From Chryseobacterium populi (lineage in GTDB: Bacteria > Bacteroidota > Bacteroidia > Flavobacteriales > Weeksellaceae): a stretch of 64,000 nt of DNA. Shown piece after piece: positions 8,029-16,395 of this stretch. The notes under the pieces are model-generated. The model did not search any database, had not been told where the DNA came from, and saw only the letters and a list, made by a program, of their open reading frames with translations. Made by a program: the position numbers and the translations under genes. The stretch is from contig NZ_AKJY01000045.1 in NCBI RefSeq assembly GCF_000282115.1, forward strand, positions 36,132 through 100,131, read 5' to 3'. Positions within the stretch are counted from its first letter, which is position 1, and the number at the start of each line of letters is the position of its first letter.

Positions 8029-11000
8029 ATGAGCCAGTTTAAAGAATATAAAAACCTCAACCTTATTGATATAGCCGAGAATGTATCGGAATTTTGGAAA
8101 CAAAATAAAACGTTCAATAAAAGTGTTGAAATCCGCGAAGGTCAGCCTGAGTTTATATTTTATGAAGGTCCGCCTTCAGCAAACGGTATGCCCGGAATTC
8201 ACCACGTCATGGCGAGAGCGTTAAAAGATATTTTCTGCCGTTACCAGACCCAGAACGGGAAACAGGTTTTTCGTAAAGCGGGTTGGGATACACACGGGCT
8301 TCCTGTGGAGCTGGGTGTTGAAAAGGAATTAGGGATTACAAAGGAAGATATTGGCAAAAAAATTTCTATTGAAGATTATAACAAAGCATGTCGTGAAGCA
8401 GTAATGCGTTATACAGACGTGTGGAATAACCTTACTGAGAAAATCGGATACTGGGTAGATCTTGATGATCCGTATATCACCTATAAGTCAAAATATATGG
8501 AGACGGTTTGGTGGTTGCTGAAACAATTGTATGCCAAAGATTTGCTGTACAAAGGATATACCATCCAGCCCTACTCTCCGAAAGCAGGAACAGGACTTTC
8601 TTCTCACGAGCTAAATCAGCCCGGAACATACCGTGATGTTTCGGACACTACGATTGTGGCTCAGTTTAATGTAATAAAAGAATCTTCTGAACTGTTCAAT
8701 GATGTTGACGGTGATATAAATATCCTGGCATGGACGACAACTCCATGGACATTACCTTCCAATACTGCCCTTGCAGTAGGAAGAGATATTGAATATGTTG
8801 TTGTAAAGACATTCAATCAGTACACATTTGAACCTGTAACCGTTATTTTAGCGAGAGTACTTTTAGAAAAGAACTTTGGTAAGAAATATGTTGCCGGAAC
8901 TGATGAAGATTTTGCTAACTATACTTCTGAAAGCAAAACAATTCCGTATCAGATTTTAAAAGAATTCACCGGGGATAAACTTGCAGGAACTCAATACGAA
9001 CAGCTGATCCCTTGGTTTACACCAACTGAAACCCCCGAAAAAGCGTTCAGAGTGATTTTAGGAGATTTTGTAACTACGGAAGACGGTACCGGTATCGTTC
9101 ACATCGCGCCGACTTTTGGTGCAGATGATGCCAGGGTTGCAAAAGATGCAGGAGTTCCGCCGATGTTGGTAAAAGATGAGAATGACAATCTGGTTCCATT
9201 GGTAGATTTACAGGGTAGATTTATTAAAGGAAATAATGTTCCGGAAGTTTTCTCAGGAAAATATATCAAGAATGAATATTATGATGACGGAACCGCTCCT
9301 GAAAAATCATGGGATGTAGAGCTGGCCATCTTATTGAAAACTGAAAACAAAGCTTTCAAAGTAGAGAAATACGTTCACTCGTATCCACACTGCTGGAGAA
9401 CTGACAAACCTGTATTGTATTATCCATTGGATTCATGGTTTGTAAAAATGACCGCTGTAAAAGACAGACTGGTTAATTTGAACAAAGAAATCAACTGGAA
9501 ACCGAAAGCAACAGGAGAAGGACGTTTTGCCAACTGGCTTGAAAATGTAAACGACTGGAATTTATCCCGTTCAAGATATTGGGGTATCCCGTTACCAATC
9601 TGGAGAACTGATGACCTGAAAGAAGAAAAGATCATCGGTTCTGTAGAAGAATTATACAACGAGATCGAAAAATCAGTTGAAGCTGGATTAATGAAAGAAA
9701 ATCCCTTCAAAGGATTTGTGATCGGGAACATGTCTGAACAGAATTATGCTTTGGTTGATTTACATAAAAATGTGGTTGACAAGGTAGTTCTTGTTTCAGA
9801 TTCAGGAAGAGAAATGAGACGTGAAAGTGATTTGATCGATGTTTGGTTCGATTCAGGTTCTATGCCTTATGCACAGCTTCACTATCCTTTTGAGAATAAA
9901 GAATTAATCGACAATAAAAAAGCATTCCCTGCAGACTTTATCGCTGAAGGTGTTGACCAGACCCGTGGCTGGTTCTATACTCTTCACGCTATCGGAACTG
10001 CGGTTTTTGATTCGGTTGCTTATAAAAATGTAATGAGCAACGGCCTTGTTTTGGATAAAAACGGTCAGAAAATGTCAAAACGTTTAGGAAATGCTGTAGA
10101 TCCTTTCGAAACACTTTCTGTTTACGGGCCGGATGCTACCCGTTGGTACATGATCTCAAATGCAAATCCCTGGGAAAACCTGAAGTTTGATATCGAGGGA
10201 ATTGATGAGGTAAGAAGAAAATTCTTCGGAACTCTTTACAATACGTACTCATTCTTTGCTCTATATGCGAATGTTGACGGCTTCAGCTATTCAGAAAAAG
10301 AGGTTGAAAACCGGCCTGAAATCGACAGATGGATCCTTTCTGAATTAAATTTATTAATTAAAGATGTAAAAGAATTCTACGAAGATTACGAGCCAACAAG
10401 AGTTGCAAGAGCAATCAGCAATTTTGTGAATGATAATTTGAGTAACTGGTATGTAAGATTATGCAGAAGACGCTTCTGGAAAGGAGATTATTCGGAAGAT
10501 AAAATCTCTGCTTACCAGACTTTATACACCTGCCTGGAAACTGTTGCTAAACTATCCGCACCAATCGCTCCGTTCTTTATGGATCAGTTGTATCAGGATT
10601 TAAATAAAGTAACCGGAAAAGAAAACTGCGAATCTGTACACCTTACGGATTTCCCGGTTGCCGATGAAAGTCTGATCGACCAGGATCTGGTTGAAAAAAC
10701 ACATCTGGCACAGAACATCACCAGTATGGTTTTCTCTCTTAGAAAGAAAGAGAACATAAAAGTACGCCAGCCATTACAAAAAGTACTGGTTCCTGTATTG
10801 GATTCTAAAGCAGAGGAACAGATATTGGCTGTTGCAGACCTGATCAAACAGGAAGTAAATGTAAAAGAATTACAGTTAATTAATGCTGAAGAAGCATCTC
10901 ATTTAATTGTAAAGCAAATCAAGCCCAACTTCAAAGCTCTCGGACCTAAATTGGGAAAAGACATGAAAGTAGTGGGTGGTGAAATAGCAAATCTTACCAC

Positions 11001-11418
11001 AGAACAAATTTCAAGCCTTGAAAAGGAAGGAAAAATTGATGTTCAGGGATATGAAATCACCCTTTCCGATGTTGAAATCTCTACTAAGGATATCCCGGGC
11101 TGGACGGTAACTTCCGACGGAAAAACAACTGTGGCACTAGATTTGAAGTTAACAGACGAGTTAAAATCTGAAGGTATTGCAAGAGAATTCATCAACAGAA
11201 TTCAGAACCTGAGAAAAGACAAGGATTTTGAGTTGACTGACAGGATTAATATTCTTGTGGAAGAAAATTCACCTTTCCTTGATGATATTAAGAAAAATGA
11301 AGAATATATTTCCTCAGAGGTCTTGTCAAATAAAATAGAAATTGTATCTTCACTTTCAAATTTTAACGAAATCGAAATAGATGAGGTTAATTTTAAGATA
11401 AATGTTGAAAAAAATTAA
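8029..11418 (+). CDS. ileS: isoleucine-tRNA ligase, type 2, with a GIHH signature
   Basis: An 1129-residue class I synthetase that charges tRNA-Ile and, through its large insertion, edits mischarged valine. The KMSKS motif is Lys681-Met-Ser-Lys-Arg685 in QKMSKRLGN. The length and the long C-terminal extension (from about residue 900, with a final KINVEKN) indicate the eukaryote-like IleRS2 type. The nucleotide-binding signature, usually HxGH, reads Gly56-Ile57-His58-His59 here, with first and third residues exchanged. It is followed after 59 bases by a DksA-like gene and then lspA, probably one transcription unit. Confidence 0.97.
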   Translation: MSQFKEYKNLNLIDIAENVSEFWKQNKTFNKSVEIREGQPEFIFYEGPPSANGMPGIHHVMARALKDIFCRYQTQNGKQVFRKAGWDTHGLPVELGVEKELGITKEDIGKKISIEDYNKACREAVMRYTDVWNNLTEKIGYWVDLDDPYITYKSKYMETVWWLLKQLYAKDLLYKGYTIQPYSPKAGTGLSSHELNQPGTYRDVSDTTIVAQFNVIKESSELFNDVDGDINILAWTTTPWTLPSNTALAVGRDIEYVVVKTFNQYTFEPVTVILARVLLEKNFGKKYVAGTDEDFANYTSESKTIPYQILKEFTGDKLAGTQYEQLIPWFTPTETPEKAFRVILGDFVTTEDGTGIVHIAPTFGADDARVAKDAGVPPMLVKDENDNLVPLVDLQGRFIKGNNVPEVFSGKYIKNEYYDDGTAPEKSWDVELAILLKTENKAFKVEKYVHSYPHCWRTDKPVLYYPLDSWFVKMTAVKDRLVNLNKEINWKPKATGEGRFANWLENVNDWNLSRSRYWGIPLPIWRTDDLKEEKIIGSVEELYNEIEKSVEAGLMKENPFKGFVIGNMSEQNYALVDLHKNVVDKVVLVSDSGREMRRESDLIDVWFDSGSMPYAQLHYPFENKELIDNKKAFPADFIAEGVDQTRGWFYTLHAIGTAVFDSVAYKNVMSNGLVLDKNGQKMSKRLGNAVDPFETLSVYGPDATRWYMISNANPWENLKFDIEGIDEVRRKFFGTLYNTYSFFALYANVDGFSYSEKEVENRPEIDRWILSELNLLIKDVKEFYEDYEPTRVARAISNFVNDNLSNWYVRLCRRRFWKGDYSEDKISAYQTLYTCLETVAKLSAPIAPFFMDQLYQDLNKVTGKENCESVHLTDFPVADESLIDQDLVEKTHLAQNITSMVFSLRKKENIKVRQPLQKVLVPVLDSKAEEQILAVADLIKQEVNVKELQLINAEEASHLIVKQIKPNFKALGPKLGKDMKVVGGEIANLTTEQISSLEKEGKIDVQGYEITLSDVEISTKDIPGWTVTSDGKTTVALDLKLTDELKSEGIAREFINRIQNLRKDKDFELTDRINILVEENSPFLDDIKKNEEYISSEVLSNKIEIVSSLSNFNEIEIDEVNFKINVEKN

Positions 11419-11477
11419 CATATAGTTATTGGATTTCAAATTCCATTTCATAATTTTATTAAAAAGAGAAAAAGAAC

Positions 11478-11858
11478 ATGTCAGACGAAAGAGTAAGATA
11501 TAGCGATGCTGATTTACAAGAATTTAAAGCTATAATAAAAGAAAAAATAGAAAAAGCAGAAAAAGATTTACAGCTGATCAGAGAAAGTTTTATCAACGAC
11601 CAGAATAATGGAACTGATGATACCTCACCTACATTCAAAGCTTTTGAAGAGGGAGCGGAAACTCTGAGCAAGGAACAAAATTCTATTCTGGCAGGAAGAC
11701 AGGAAAAATTCGTGCGGGATCTTAAAAATGCTTTAATCAGAATTGAAAATAAAACCTATGGTATTTGCAGAGTAACAGGAAAGCTGATTCCTAAGGAAAG
11801 ACTTTTAGCCGTTCCTCATGCCACATTGAGCATCGAAGCGAAAAATATGCAGAAATAA
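11478..11858 (+). CDS. TraR/DksA-family protein lacking the zinc-finger cysteines
   Basis: A 126-residue protein with the DksA layout: a long N-terminal coiled-coil (about residues 10-90) and a C-terminal globular tip. DksA proteins bind RNA polymerase in its secondary channel and modulate transcription with ppGpp. In canonical members four cysteines bind zinc. Here only Cys97 remains; the other three places read Thr100, Ser118 and Ala121 (CRVT, then LSIEA), so a zinc site cannot form. The surrounding pattern (GKLIPKERLLAVPHAT) is still intact, so the fold is probably kept without metal. It lies between ileS and lspA, an arrangement I associate with Flavobacteriia. Confidence 0.85.
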   Translation: MSDERVRYSDADLQEFKAIIKEKIEKAEKDLQLIRESFINDQNNGTDDTSPTFKAFEEGAETLSKEQNSILAGRQEKFVRDLKNALIRIENKTYGICRVTGKLIPKERLLAVPHATLSIEAKNMQK

Positions 11859-11882
11859 CCGTAAGGTTTGTAAAATAAATTT

Positions 11883-11927
11883 GGGTTTATATCGTATTTC
11901 ATGAAATACTTTATAAACCTAATTTTT
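11883..11927 (+). terminator. stem-loop after the DksA-like gene
   Basis: GGTTTATA pairs with TATAAACC around an inner GTATTTC/GAAATAC helix, followed by AATTTTT. It lies 25 bases after the stop of the DksA-like gene and probably ends or attenuates the ileS unit before the small genes and lspA. Confidence 0.6.
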
Positions 11928-11938
11928 AATTTATATCC

Positions 11939-12184
11939 ATGAGCGAACTATTAATTTTAGGGATTATCATTGCTGTAATTCTTTTGTTTTTCAACAGGAA
12001 TTGGATCAAAAACAGATTCTTCCCGGACAAACAGAAAAATTACACCATAGATGACCGGTTTAATTCCGATAAGCGCGAAAGGGAAAAAGAAATCGACCGG
12101 CTTTTAAGTAAAATGGGCGAAAACGGCATCAATGACCTGTCTGCAAAAGACAGAAAAAGATTGGATGAATTGTCCAGAAAATAA
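11939..12184 (+). CDS. small membrane-anchored protein, unknown function
   Basis: 81 residues. Residues 4-18 (LLILGIIIAVILLFF) form one N-terminal membrane helix; the rest is charged and cytoplasmic by the positive-inside rule (RNWIKNR follows the helix). The C-terminal part, IDRLLSKMGENGINDLSAKDRKRLDELS in outline, resembles the short helical tail found after rhomboid-like proteins in Bacteroidota (a linker-helix motif of the type 'L-x-K-I-x-x-x-G-x-x-S-L'). I do not know its function. It begins a run of tightly spaced genes leading to lspA. Confidence 0.75.
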   Translation: MSELLILGIIIAVILLFFNRNWIKNRFFPDKQKNYTIDDRFNSDKREREKEIDRLLSKMGENGINDLSAKDRKRLDELSRK

Positions 12185-12199
12185 ATTAAATTGAAGAGA

Positions 12200-12391
12200 A
12201 TGGAATCTATAATAGTACACACTAAAAATGCAATGGAACTTAATGCCCTGAAAAGTGTTTTAAAAGAGATGAACATTAAGTTTGAAAAGTTTCATATCAA
12301 AAATACCCATCACAACCAGAAAACAATTAAAAAAATTGTTGACAGAAAAAACGAGAAAATAGCAAAACCGTTTAAACCAAAAGGATTGTAA
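12200..12391 (+). CDS. small basic protein, unknown function
   Basis: 63 residues from the ATG at 12200; an in-frame TTG at 12191 would add three residues but is less likely. The N-terminal half has an alternating pattern (ESIIVHTKNAMELNALKSVL) suggesting a strand and a helix; the C-terminal half is very basic, ending KPFKPKGL. Its stop codon shares one base with the lspA start, which argues for translational coupling. I do not recognise the family; the basic tail hints at nucleic-acid contact, which is speculation. Confidence 0.7.
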   Translation: MESIIVHTKNAMELNALKSVLKEMNIKFEKFHIKNTHHNQKTIKKIVDRKNEKIAKPFKPKGL

Positions 12392-13029
12392 TGAAAAAAA
12401 TATTAGCTATCACTTTTTTGGTGTTATTAATTGACCAGGCTTCAAAAATATATATTAAAACCCATTTCAATCTGGATGACAGTGTTACCGTTTTTCCGGG
12501 CTTCAAACTGACTTTTGTGGAAAATCCGGGAATGGCTTATGGCCTTCATTTCGGAGGGGTTATCGGAAAATATTTTCTCGTAATTCTAAGGCTTTTCCTG
12601 ATCGGCGGAATGGTGTATATGTTTAAAAAATGGTTAAAGCAGGGAGCTTCCAACTATCTTTTAATTCCGATGGCAATCATTTTTGCAGGAGCTATCGGAA
12701 ATATTATTGACGGTATGTTTTACGGACTGATCTTTGACAGCGGAACCGTTTATGACCCAAGCATCGACCGATGGATCGGATATGGCGGGGTTTCCAAAAT
12801 TGTTCCTTTCGGTGAAGGATATTCTACTTTCATGAAAGGCTGCGTGGTCGATATGCTGCATTTTCCTTTGGTAGACTGGAACGTTCCTGAAAATGTACCT
12901 TTAATCGGCGGTAAGCATATTGAGTTCTTCAAATATATTTTCAATGTTGCTGATTCAGCCATTACGGTAGGAGCTGCTCTTTTATTAATATTCAGAAAGA
13001 AAGCATTCCCGAACGGACTCGAATTTTAG
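12391..13029 (+). CDS. lspA: lipoprotein signal peptidase (signal peptidase II)
   Basis: A 212-residue inner-membrane aspartyl protease that cleaves prolipoprotein signal peptides before the lipid-modified cysteine. The catalytic aspartates are Asp107 in GNIIDG and Asp154 in VDMLHF; the first conserved block DQASK is at 15-19 and the N-P-G-x-A-Y/F block at 45-50. A long periplasmic loop of about 40 residues between the two aspartates makes it larger than the proteobacterial enzyme, as is usual in Bacteroidota. The window encodes several lipoproteins it would process. It overlaps the preceding small gene by one base. Confidence 0.95.
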   Translation: MKKILAITFLVLLIDQASKIYIKTHFNLDDSVTVFPGFKLTFVENPGMAYGLHFGGVIGKYFLVILRLFLIGGMVYMFKKWLKQGASNYLLIPMAIIFAGAIGNIIDGMFYGLIFDSGTVYDPSIDRWIGYGGVSKIVPFGEGYSTFMKGCVVDMLHFPLVDWNVPENVPLIGGKHIEFFKYIFNVADSAITVGAALLLIFRKKAFPNGLEF

Positions 13030-13042
13030 AAGATATTATCAA

Positions 13043-13687
13043 ATGAAAAAAATAATCAGAACTCTGTTTAAAATTTTCCTGCTTCTTCTCGTTGCAGGAA
13101 TTATTTTTATTGCCTGGGCCAATTATAGCATCAAAAAGGAAAGTGACGCATTTGTATCCTATAAAATTTCAGATATTCCCGAGACCAAAACTGCATTACT
13201 TCTGGGAACCGGTAAAAACCTCAGCAACGGAATGCCCAATGCCTATTTCTATAACAGGATTCAGGCAGCTATAGATCTGTATAAAAGCGGAAAGATAAAG
13301 TACATCATCGTAAGTGGTGACAACAGCACGAAAGATTATAATGAGCCCGAAGATATGCAACTTACCCTGATGGAATATGGTATTCCGAAAGATAAAATTT
13401 TCATGGATCATGCAGGTTTCAGGACCCTGGATTCTGTAGTAAGAGCGAAAGAAATTTTCGGACAAACCAAGCTGGTTATTATTTCACAAAAGTTTCACAA
13501 TGAAAGAGCAGTCTTCTTAGCCCGTAAAAACGGAATTGAAGCTTACGGCTACAATGCCAATGATGTGAATAAATATGCAGGCTTTAAGACGAATATGCGG
13601 GAATATATTGCCAAAGCGAAAGTGTATTGGGATCTCATTCTGGGTGTTGAACCGAAATTCGGTGGGGATAGGATTTTAATTCCTTAA
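13043..13687 (+). CDS. SanA/YdcF-like DUF218 membrane protein
   Basis: A 214-residue protein with one N-terminal membrane helix (about residues 7-25) and a periplasmic DUF218 domain. Typical features are LLLGTGKNLSNG near residues 52-63, YFYNRIQAAIDLYKSGK, IIVSGDNS, and a final FHNERAVFLARKNG segment. In E. coli the relative SanA affects vancomycin sensitivity at high temperature, so an envelope-barrier role is likely; the biochemical activity of the family is not settled. It follows lspA by 13 bases, on the same strand, and is followed by a stem-loop. Confidence 0.85.
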   Translation: MKKIIRTLFKIFLLLLVAGIIFIAWANYSIKKESDAFVSYKISDIPETKTALLLGTGKNLSNGMPNAYFYNRIQAAIDLYKSGKIKYIIVSGDNSTKDYNEPEDMQLTLMEYGIPKDKIFMDHAGFRTLDSVVRAKEIFGQTKLVIISQKFHNERAVFLARKNGIEAYGYNANDVNKYAGFKTNMREYIAKAKVYWDLILGVEPKFGGDRILIP

Positions 13688-13695
13688 TTTGGAGA

Positions 13696-13728
13696 TTCCG
13701 GTGGCTTCGAGTGCCTCAGCCACCGGAA
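13696..13728 (+). terminator. stem-loop after the SanA-like gene
   Basis: TTCCGGTGGC (13696-13705) pairs perfectly with GCCACCGGAA (13719-13728), giving a 10-bp GC-rich stem with a 13-base loop, nine bases after the stop codon. The following AGTTTTAG is a weak U-tract. Confidence 0.55.
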
Positions 13729-13740
13729 GGAGTTTTAGCT

Positions 13741-13830
13741 GTTTTAATTTAGATTTCGGCTAAAGCCTGTTGATGGATTTCAAATTTTGAAAACGGGCTA
13801 AAGCCCGTCCCTATTGAATATTAATTATGT
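13741..13830. repeat. intergenic repeat-like element with GGGCTAAAGCCC hairpin
   Basis: The element contains TTCGGCTAAAGCC and then ACGGGCTAAAGCCCGT (13793-13808), a 7-bp stem with a two-base loop, followed by CCCTATTGA. I recall near-identical 'gggctaaagccc' blocks scattered between genes in Chryseobacterium genomes. There is only one full copy in this window, so its repeat nature rests on memory and needs a genome count. Confidence 0.5.
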
Positions 13831-13894
13831 CCTATTGACATTTATCAAAAAAATATTTTTAATATTTTTAATCCTTTATTCCCCACAAACCTCT

Positions 13895-13902
13895 TAAATT
13901 TG
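13895..13902 (+). promoter_or_regulatory. -7 promoter box (TAAATTTG) for trpS
   Basis: An exact TAnnTTTG match 32 bases before the trpS ATG at 13935. Confidence 0.5.
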
Positions 13903-13934
13903 CAATTCATTAATTTTTATAAACAATAAAACAA

Positions 13935-14903
13935 ATGTCAAGAATTCTTACCGGCATACAAGCCACCGGAACCCCGCACCTAGGAAATCTCCTTGGGGCA
14001 ATTATTCCTGCTGTTGAGCTATCAAAGCAGGAAGGAAACGAATCATTTTTATTCATTGCCAATCTGCATTCACTTACGCAGATTAAAGATGCGAAAGAAT
14101 TAAAACAAAACACCTATGAGATTGCTGCGGCTTGGCTTGCTTGTGGATTAGATACCGAAAAAACATTTTTTTACAGACAGAGTGATATCCCTGAAACCTG
14201 TGAACTATCTTGGCATTTATCATGTTTTTTTCCTTATCAGAGATTAACACTTGCCCATTCTTTCAAAGATAAGGCAGACCGTCTTCAGGATGTAAATGCC
14301 GGTTTGTTTACTTATCCTATTTTAATGGCTGCAGATATCCTGTTGTATGATGCGGAGATCGTTCCTGTGGGAAAAGATCAGCTTCAGCATCTGGAGATTG
14401 CCCGTGATGTAGCTTCAAGGTTCAATAATCAGATGGGTGAAGTCCTGGTACTTCCTCAGGCTGAGCTTCAGGAAAACACGAAATATGTTCCCGGAACAGA
14501 CGGTCATAAAATGTCTAAATCCAGAGGAAACATTATTAATATTTTCTTATCTGATAAAGAACTGAAAAAACAGGTAATGAGCATTGAAACAGATTCCAAA
14601 TCCCTGGAAGAACCGAAAGATCCTTCTACAGATAAAGTTTTTGCTATCTATGAGCTGATCGCAACTCCTGAACAAACGGAAGAATTAAGAGTAAAATACC
14701 TTGCCGGAAACTTTGGTTACGGGCATGCAAAAGCAGAGCTTTTAAACCTGATTCTAATCCGTTTCGCCAAAGAAAGAGAGGTATTCAGCTATTATATGAC
14801 CCATCTGGATGAATTGGAGGTAAAACTACAGGAAGGCGCTGAAAAAACCAGAACAATAGCTACTCAAACTATAAAAAGAGTAAGAGAAAGTTTAGGAATT
14901 TAA
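13935..14903 (+). CDS. trpS: tryptophan-tRNA ligase
   Basis: A 322-residue class Ic synthetase that charges tRNA-Trp. The HIGH-type motif is His15-Leu-Gly-Asn18 in GTPHLGNLLGAI, and the KMSKS loop is Lys192-Met-Ser-Lys-Ser196 in DGHKMSKSRGN. The DIPE and AADILLYDAEIVPVGKDQ blocks fit bacterial TrpRS, and the length is normal. It stands as a single-gene unit with its own promoter box and a strong terminator behind it. Confidence 0.96.
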   Translation: MSRILTGIQATGTPHLGNLLGAIIPAVELSKQEGNESFLFIANLHSLTQIKDAKELKQNTYEIAAAWLACGLDTEKTFFYRQSDIPETCELSWHLSCFFPYQRLTLAHSFKDKADRLQDVNAGLFTYPILMAADILLYDAEIVPVGKDQLQHLEIARDVASRFNNQMGEVLVLPQAELQENTKYVPGTDGHKMSKSRGNIINIFLSDKELKKQVMSIETDSKSLEEPKDPSTDKVFAIYELIATPEQTEELRVKYLAGNFGYGHAKAELLNLILIRFAKEREVFSYYMTHLDELEVKLQEGAEKTRTIATQTIKRVRESLGI

Positions 14904-14922
14904 TTTCTCGCTTTAAAATTAT

Positions 14923-14961
14923 AAAAAACAAAGACTGCTCAAAAGGCGGTCTTTGTTTTTT
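14923..14961 (+). terminator. intrinsic terminator after trpS
   Basis: AAAAAACAAAGACTGC pairs with GCGGTCTTTGTTTTTT (one wobble), making a long stem that ends in a U-tract, 20 bases after the stop codon. Confidence 0.8.
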
Positions 14962-15032
14962 GAATTTCAGAAGCTACCAAGTGAAGATTTAGCAGCGGGT
15001 CAGGAAGAAGCCCTGATTATAATAAAATAGAA

Positions 15033-15500
15033 TTACTCAAATTCTCTTCTTTCATCAGAAGTAAGATTCATGTCATTTAAGATTTTTTCTTTTGATGGCC
15101 TTAAAGTTAAAAAATAAAGGACCATCATGGCTGACAGCATCAGAAATACCAGGTTTACTTCTTTTAAATAGAAAACAATTCCCAATAATGCAGGCCCTTC
15201 AACAAAGGCAAATCTCATAATTATTGCGCGTTGGATTTTTGTCACCTTACTTTCTGTGCTATCCTGAATTTCAATTTTATTTTTAAGGGAATTATACATC
15301 AGATTACTTCCGAAAATTCCACCGATCATAACAATTAACATAATTGCCAGAAAAGGATTCTTAAGATCAAAATTAACATCGGTAACAGGACTCATTACAT
15401 AGATCATTGTTCCCATAGTAACCATACCGCCCAGGAAAGCCAAAAAGATGAATGGCAAAACCTTGAAAAAATAGGCTGGTGTTTGTCTTTGAGCTTTCAT
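15033..15500 (-). CDS. four-helix membrane protein, unknown function
   Basis: 155 residues with hydrophobic segments at about 11-34, 46-66, 88-107 and 111-131, so an integral inner-membrane protein. The loops are short and polar and the C-terminus is charged (SKEKILNDMNLTSDERREFE in outline). No catalytic motif is visible and I do not recognise the family. It lies two bases after a HAD hydrolase gene on the same strand, so the two are probably cotranscribed. Confidence 0.8.
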   Translation of the reverse strand: MKAQRQTPAYFFKVLPFIFLAFLGGMVTMGTMIYVMSPVTDVNFDLKNPFLAIMLIVMIGGIFGSNLMYNSLKNKIEIQDSTESKVTKIQRAIIMRFAFVEGPALLGIVFYLKEVNLVFLMLSAMMVLYFLTLRPSKEKILNDMNLTSDERREFE

Positions 15501-15502
15501 AT

Positions 15503-16198
15503 TTATAAGTAATCTTTAATCTGTAAAAGATGCGTGATTGATTTTAAATTTTCTTCCTGTCTGTTTTCTTTATACACATCAAAAAAAATCACATCCATCC
15601 CGAACCTTCTGGCTCCGACTACATCAGCAATCCAATCATCTCCGATCAGAATACTTTCTTCTTTATCTGCACTGGAAAGGCCTAAAGAATATTCGAAAAT
15701 TAAAGGGTTAGGTTTTCTTACCCCAACAGAATCTGCGCTGGTGATGGTTTGAAAATACTTATCAATTCCGGATAAGATACATTTTCTCTCTGTAACTTCC
15801 TGAAACCCATTTGAAATGATGTGCAATGTGTAGTTTTTTGACTTCAGATAGTCTAAAATATAAACTGCCCCTTCCACCAATTCATTATGGTAAAGCATTT
15901 TATCTAAAAAATGTTCTTCAAAGAACTCTGAAAGGTTTTCATCTTCAACCCCGAAATGCCTGAAAGTATCATAAAAGCGATGTTTCCTCAGGTATTCTTT
16001 ACCGATGATACCATCTCTTATTTGTTCCCAGAGCCTTTCATTGATATCATGATAGACGGAATGAAATTCTTCAAAGTCAATTGAATATTTTAAAGTGATT
16101 TCTTCTTTTTCAAAAAGATTTTTTATAGTAAGGTAAGCATTCTTACGGTGATCCCAAAGTGTATTATCGAGATCAAAAAAAATGTGCTGAATTTTCAT
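15503..16198 (-). CDS. HAD-family hydrolase, YjjG-type nucleotidase
   Basis: 231 residues when the ATG at 16198 is used; an in-frame TTG at 16207 is an unlikely start. The four HAD motifs are complete: DLDNT (Asp9 nucleophile and Asp11), ISNG near residue 131, the Lys in RKPNP, and GDDWIAD for magnesium. The sequence resembles YjjG, a phosphatase that removes phosphate from non-canonical pyrimidine nucleotides and so cleans the nucleotide pool. Substrate within HAD proteins is hard to call from sequence. It leads a two-gene unit with the membrane protein behind it. Confidence 0.85.
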   Translation of the reverse strand: MKIQHIFFDLDNTLWDHRKNAYLTIKNLFEKEEITLKYSIDFEEFHSVYHDINERLWEQIRDGIIGKEYLRKHRFYDTFRHFGVEDENLSEFFEEHFLDKMLYHNELVEGAVYILDYLKSKNYTLHIISNGFQEVTERKCILSGIDKYFQTITSADSVGVRKPNPLIFEYSLGLSSADKEESILIGDDWIADVVGARRFGMDVIFFDVYKENRQEENLKSITHLLQIKDYL

Positions 16199-16218
16199 AC
16201 AGCACAAAATTAATACTT

Positions 16219-16353
16219 TTAATTTTTGGAAATCGGATAATTCTTGTTTTTAGCTTTAACTATTTCAAGACTTTTTGAAAAGTTGAGTAAAAAATCAATT
16301 GTTTGTTTTTTCGGTTTCAAAGCTTTCACTTTTAAGGAATCATTTTTTTTCAT
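16219..16353 (-). CDS. 44-residue basic protein between sigma factor and HAD genes
   Basis: A short open frame on the minus strand from the ATG at 16353 to a TAA at 16219. It begins MKKNDSLKVKALKPKKQTID and continues with an amphipathic helix (FLLNFSKSLEIVKAKNK). The product is very basic with no membrane segment. Reasons to call it real are a complete in-frame start and stop, a helix-like hydrophobic pattern, and its place filling the gap between the ECF sigma gene and the HAD gene on the same strand. It has no known function and could be a chance frame. Confidence 0.55.
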   Translation of the reverse strand: MKKNDSLKVKALKPKKQTIDFLLNFSKSLEIVKAKNKNYPISKN

Positions 16354-16395
16354 AGGCTAAAATGTTTTCCTTAAAACGAGAAATATCAAGAATTA

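Noticed and set aside
13741..13830. CRISPR-like repeats in intergenic gaps
   Set aside because: No series of evenly spaced direct repeats was seen; the hairpins are single elements with no spacers.
16207..16207. TTG start giving a 234-residue HAD protein
   Set aside because: The ATG nine bases downstream begins directly before the KIQHIFFDLDNT motif as in relatives; the extra three residues are unsupported.
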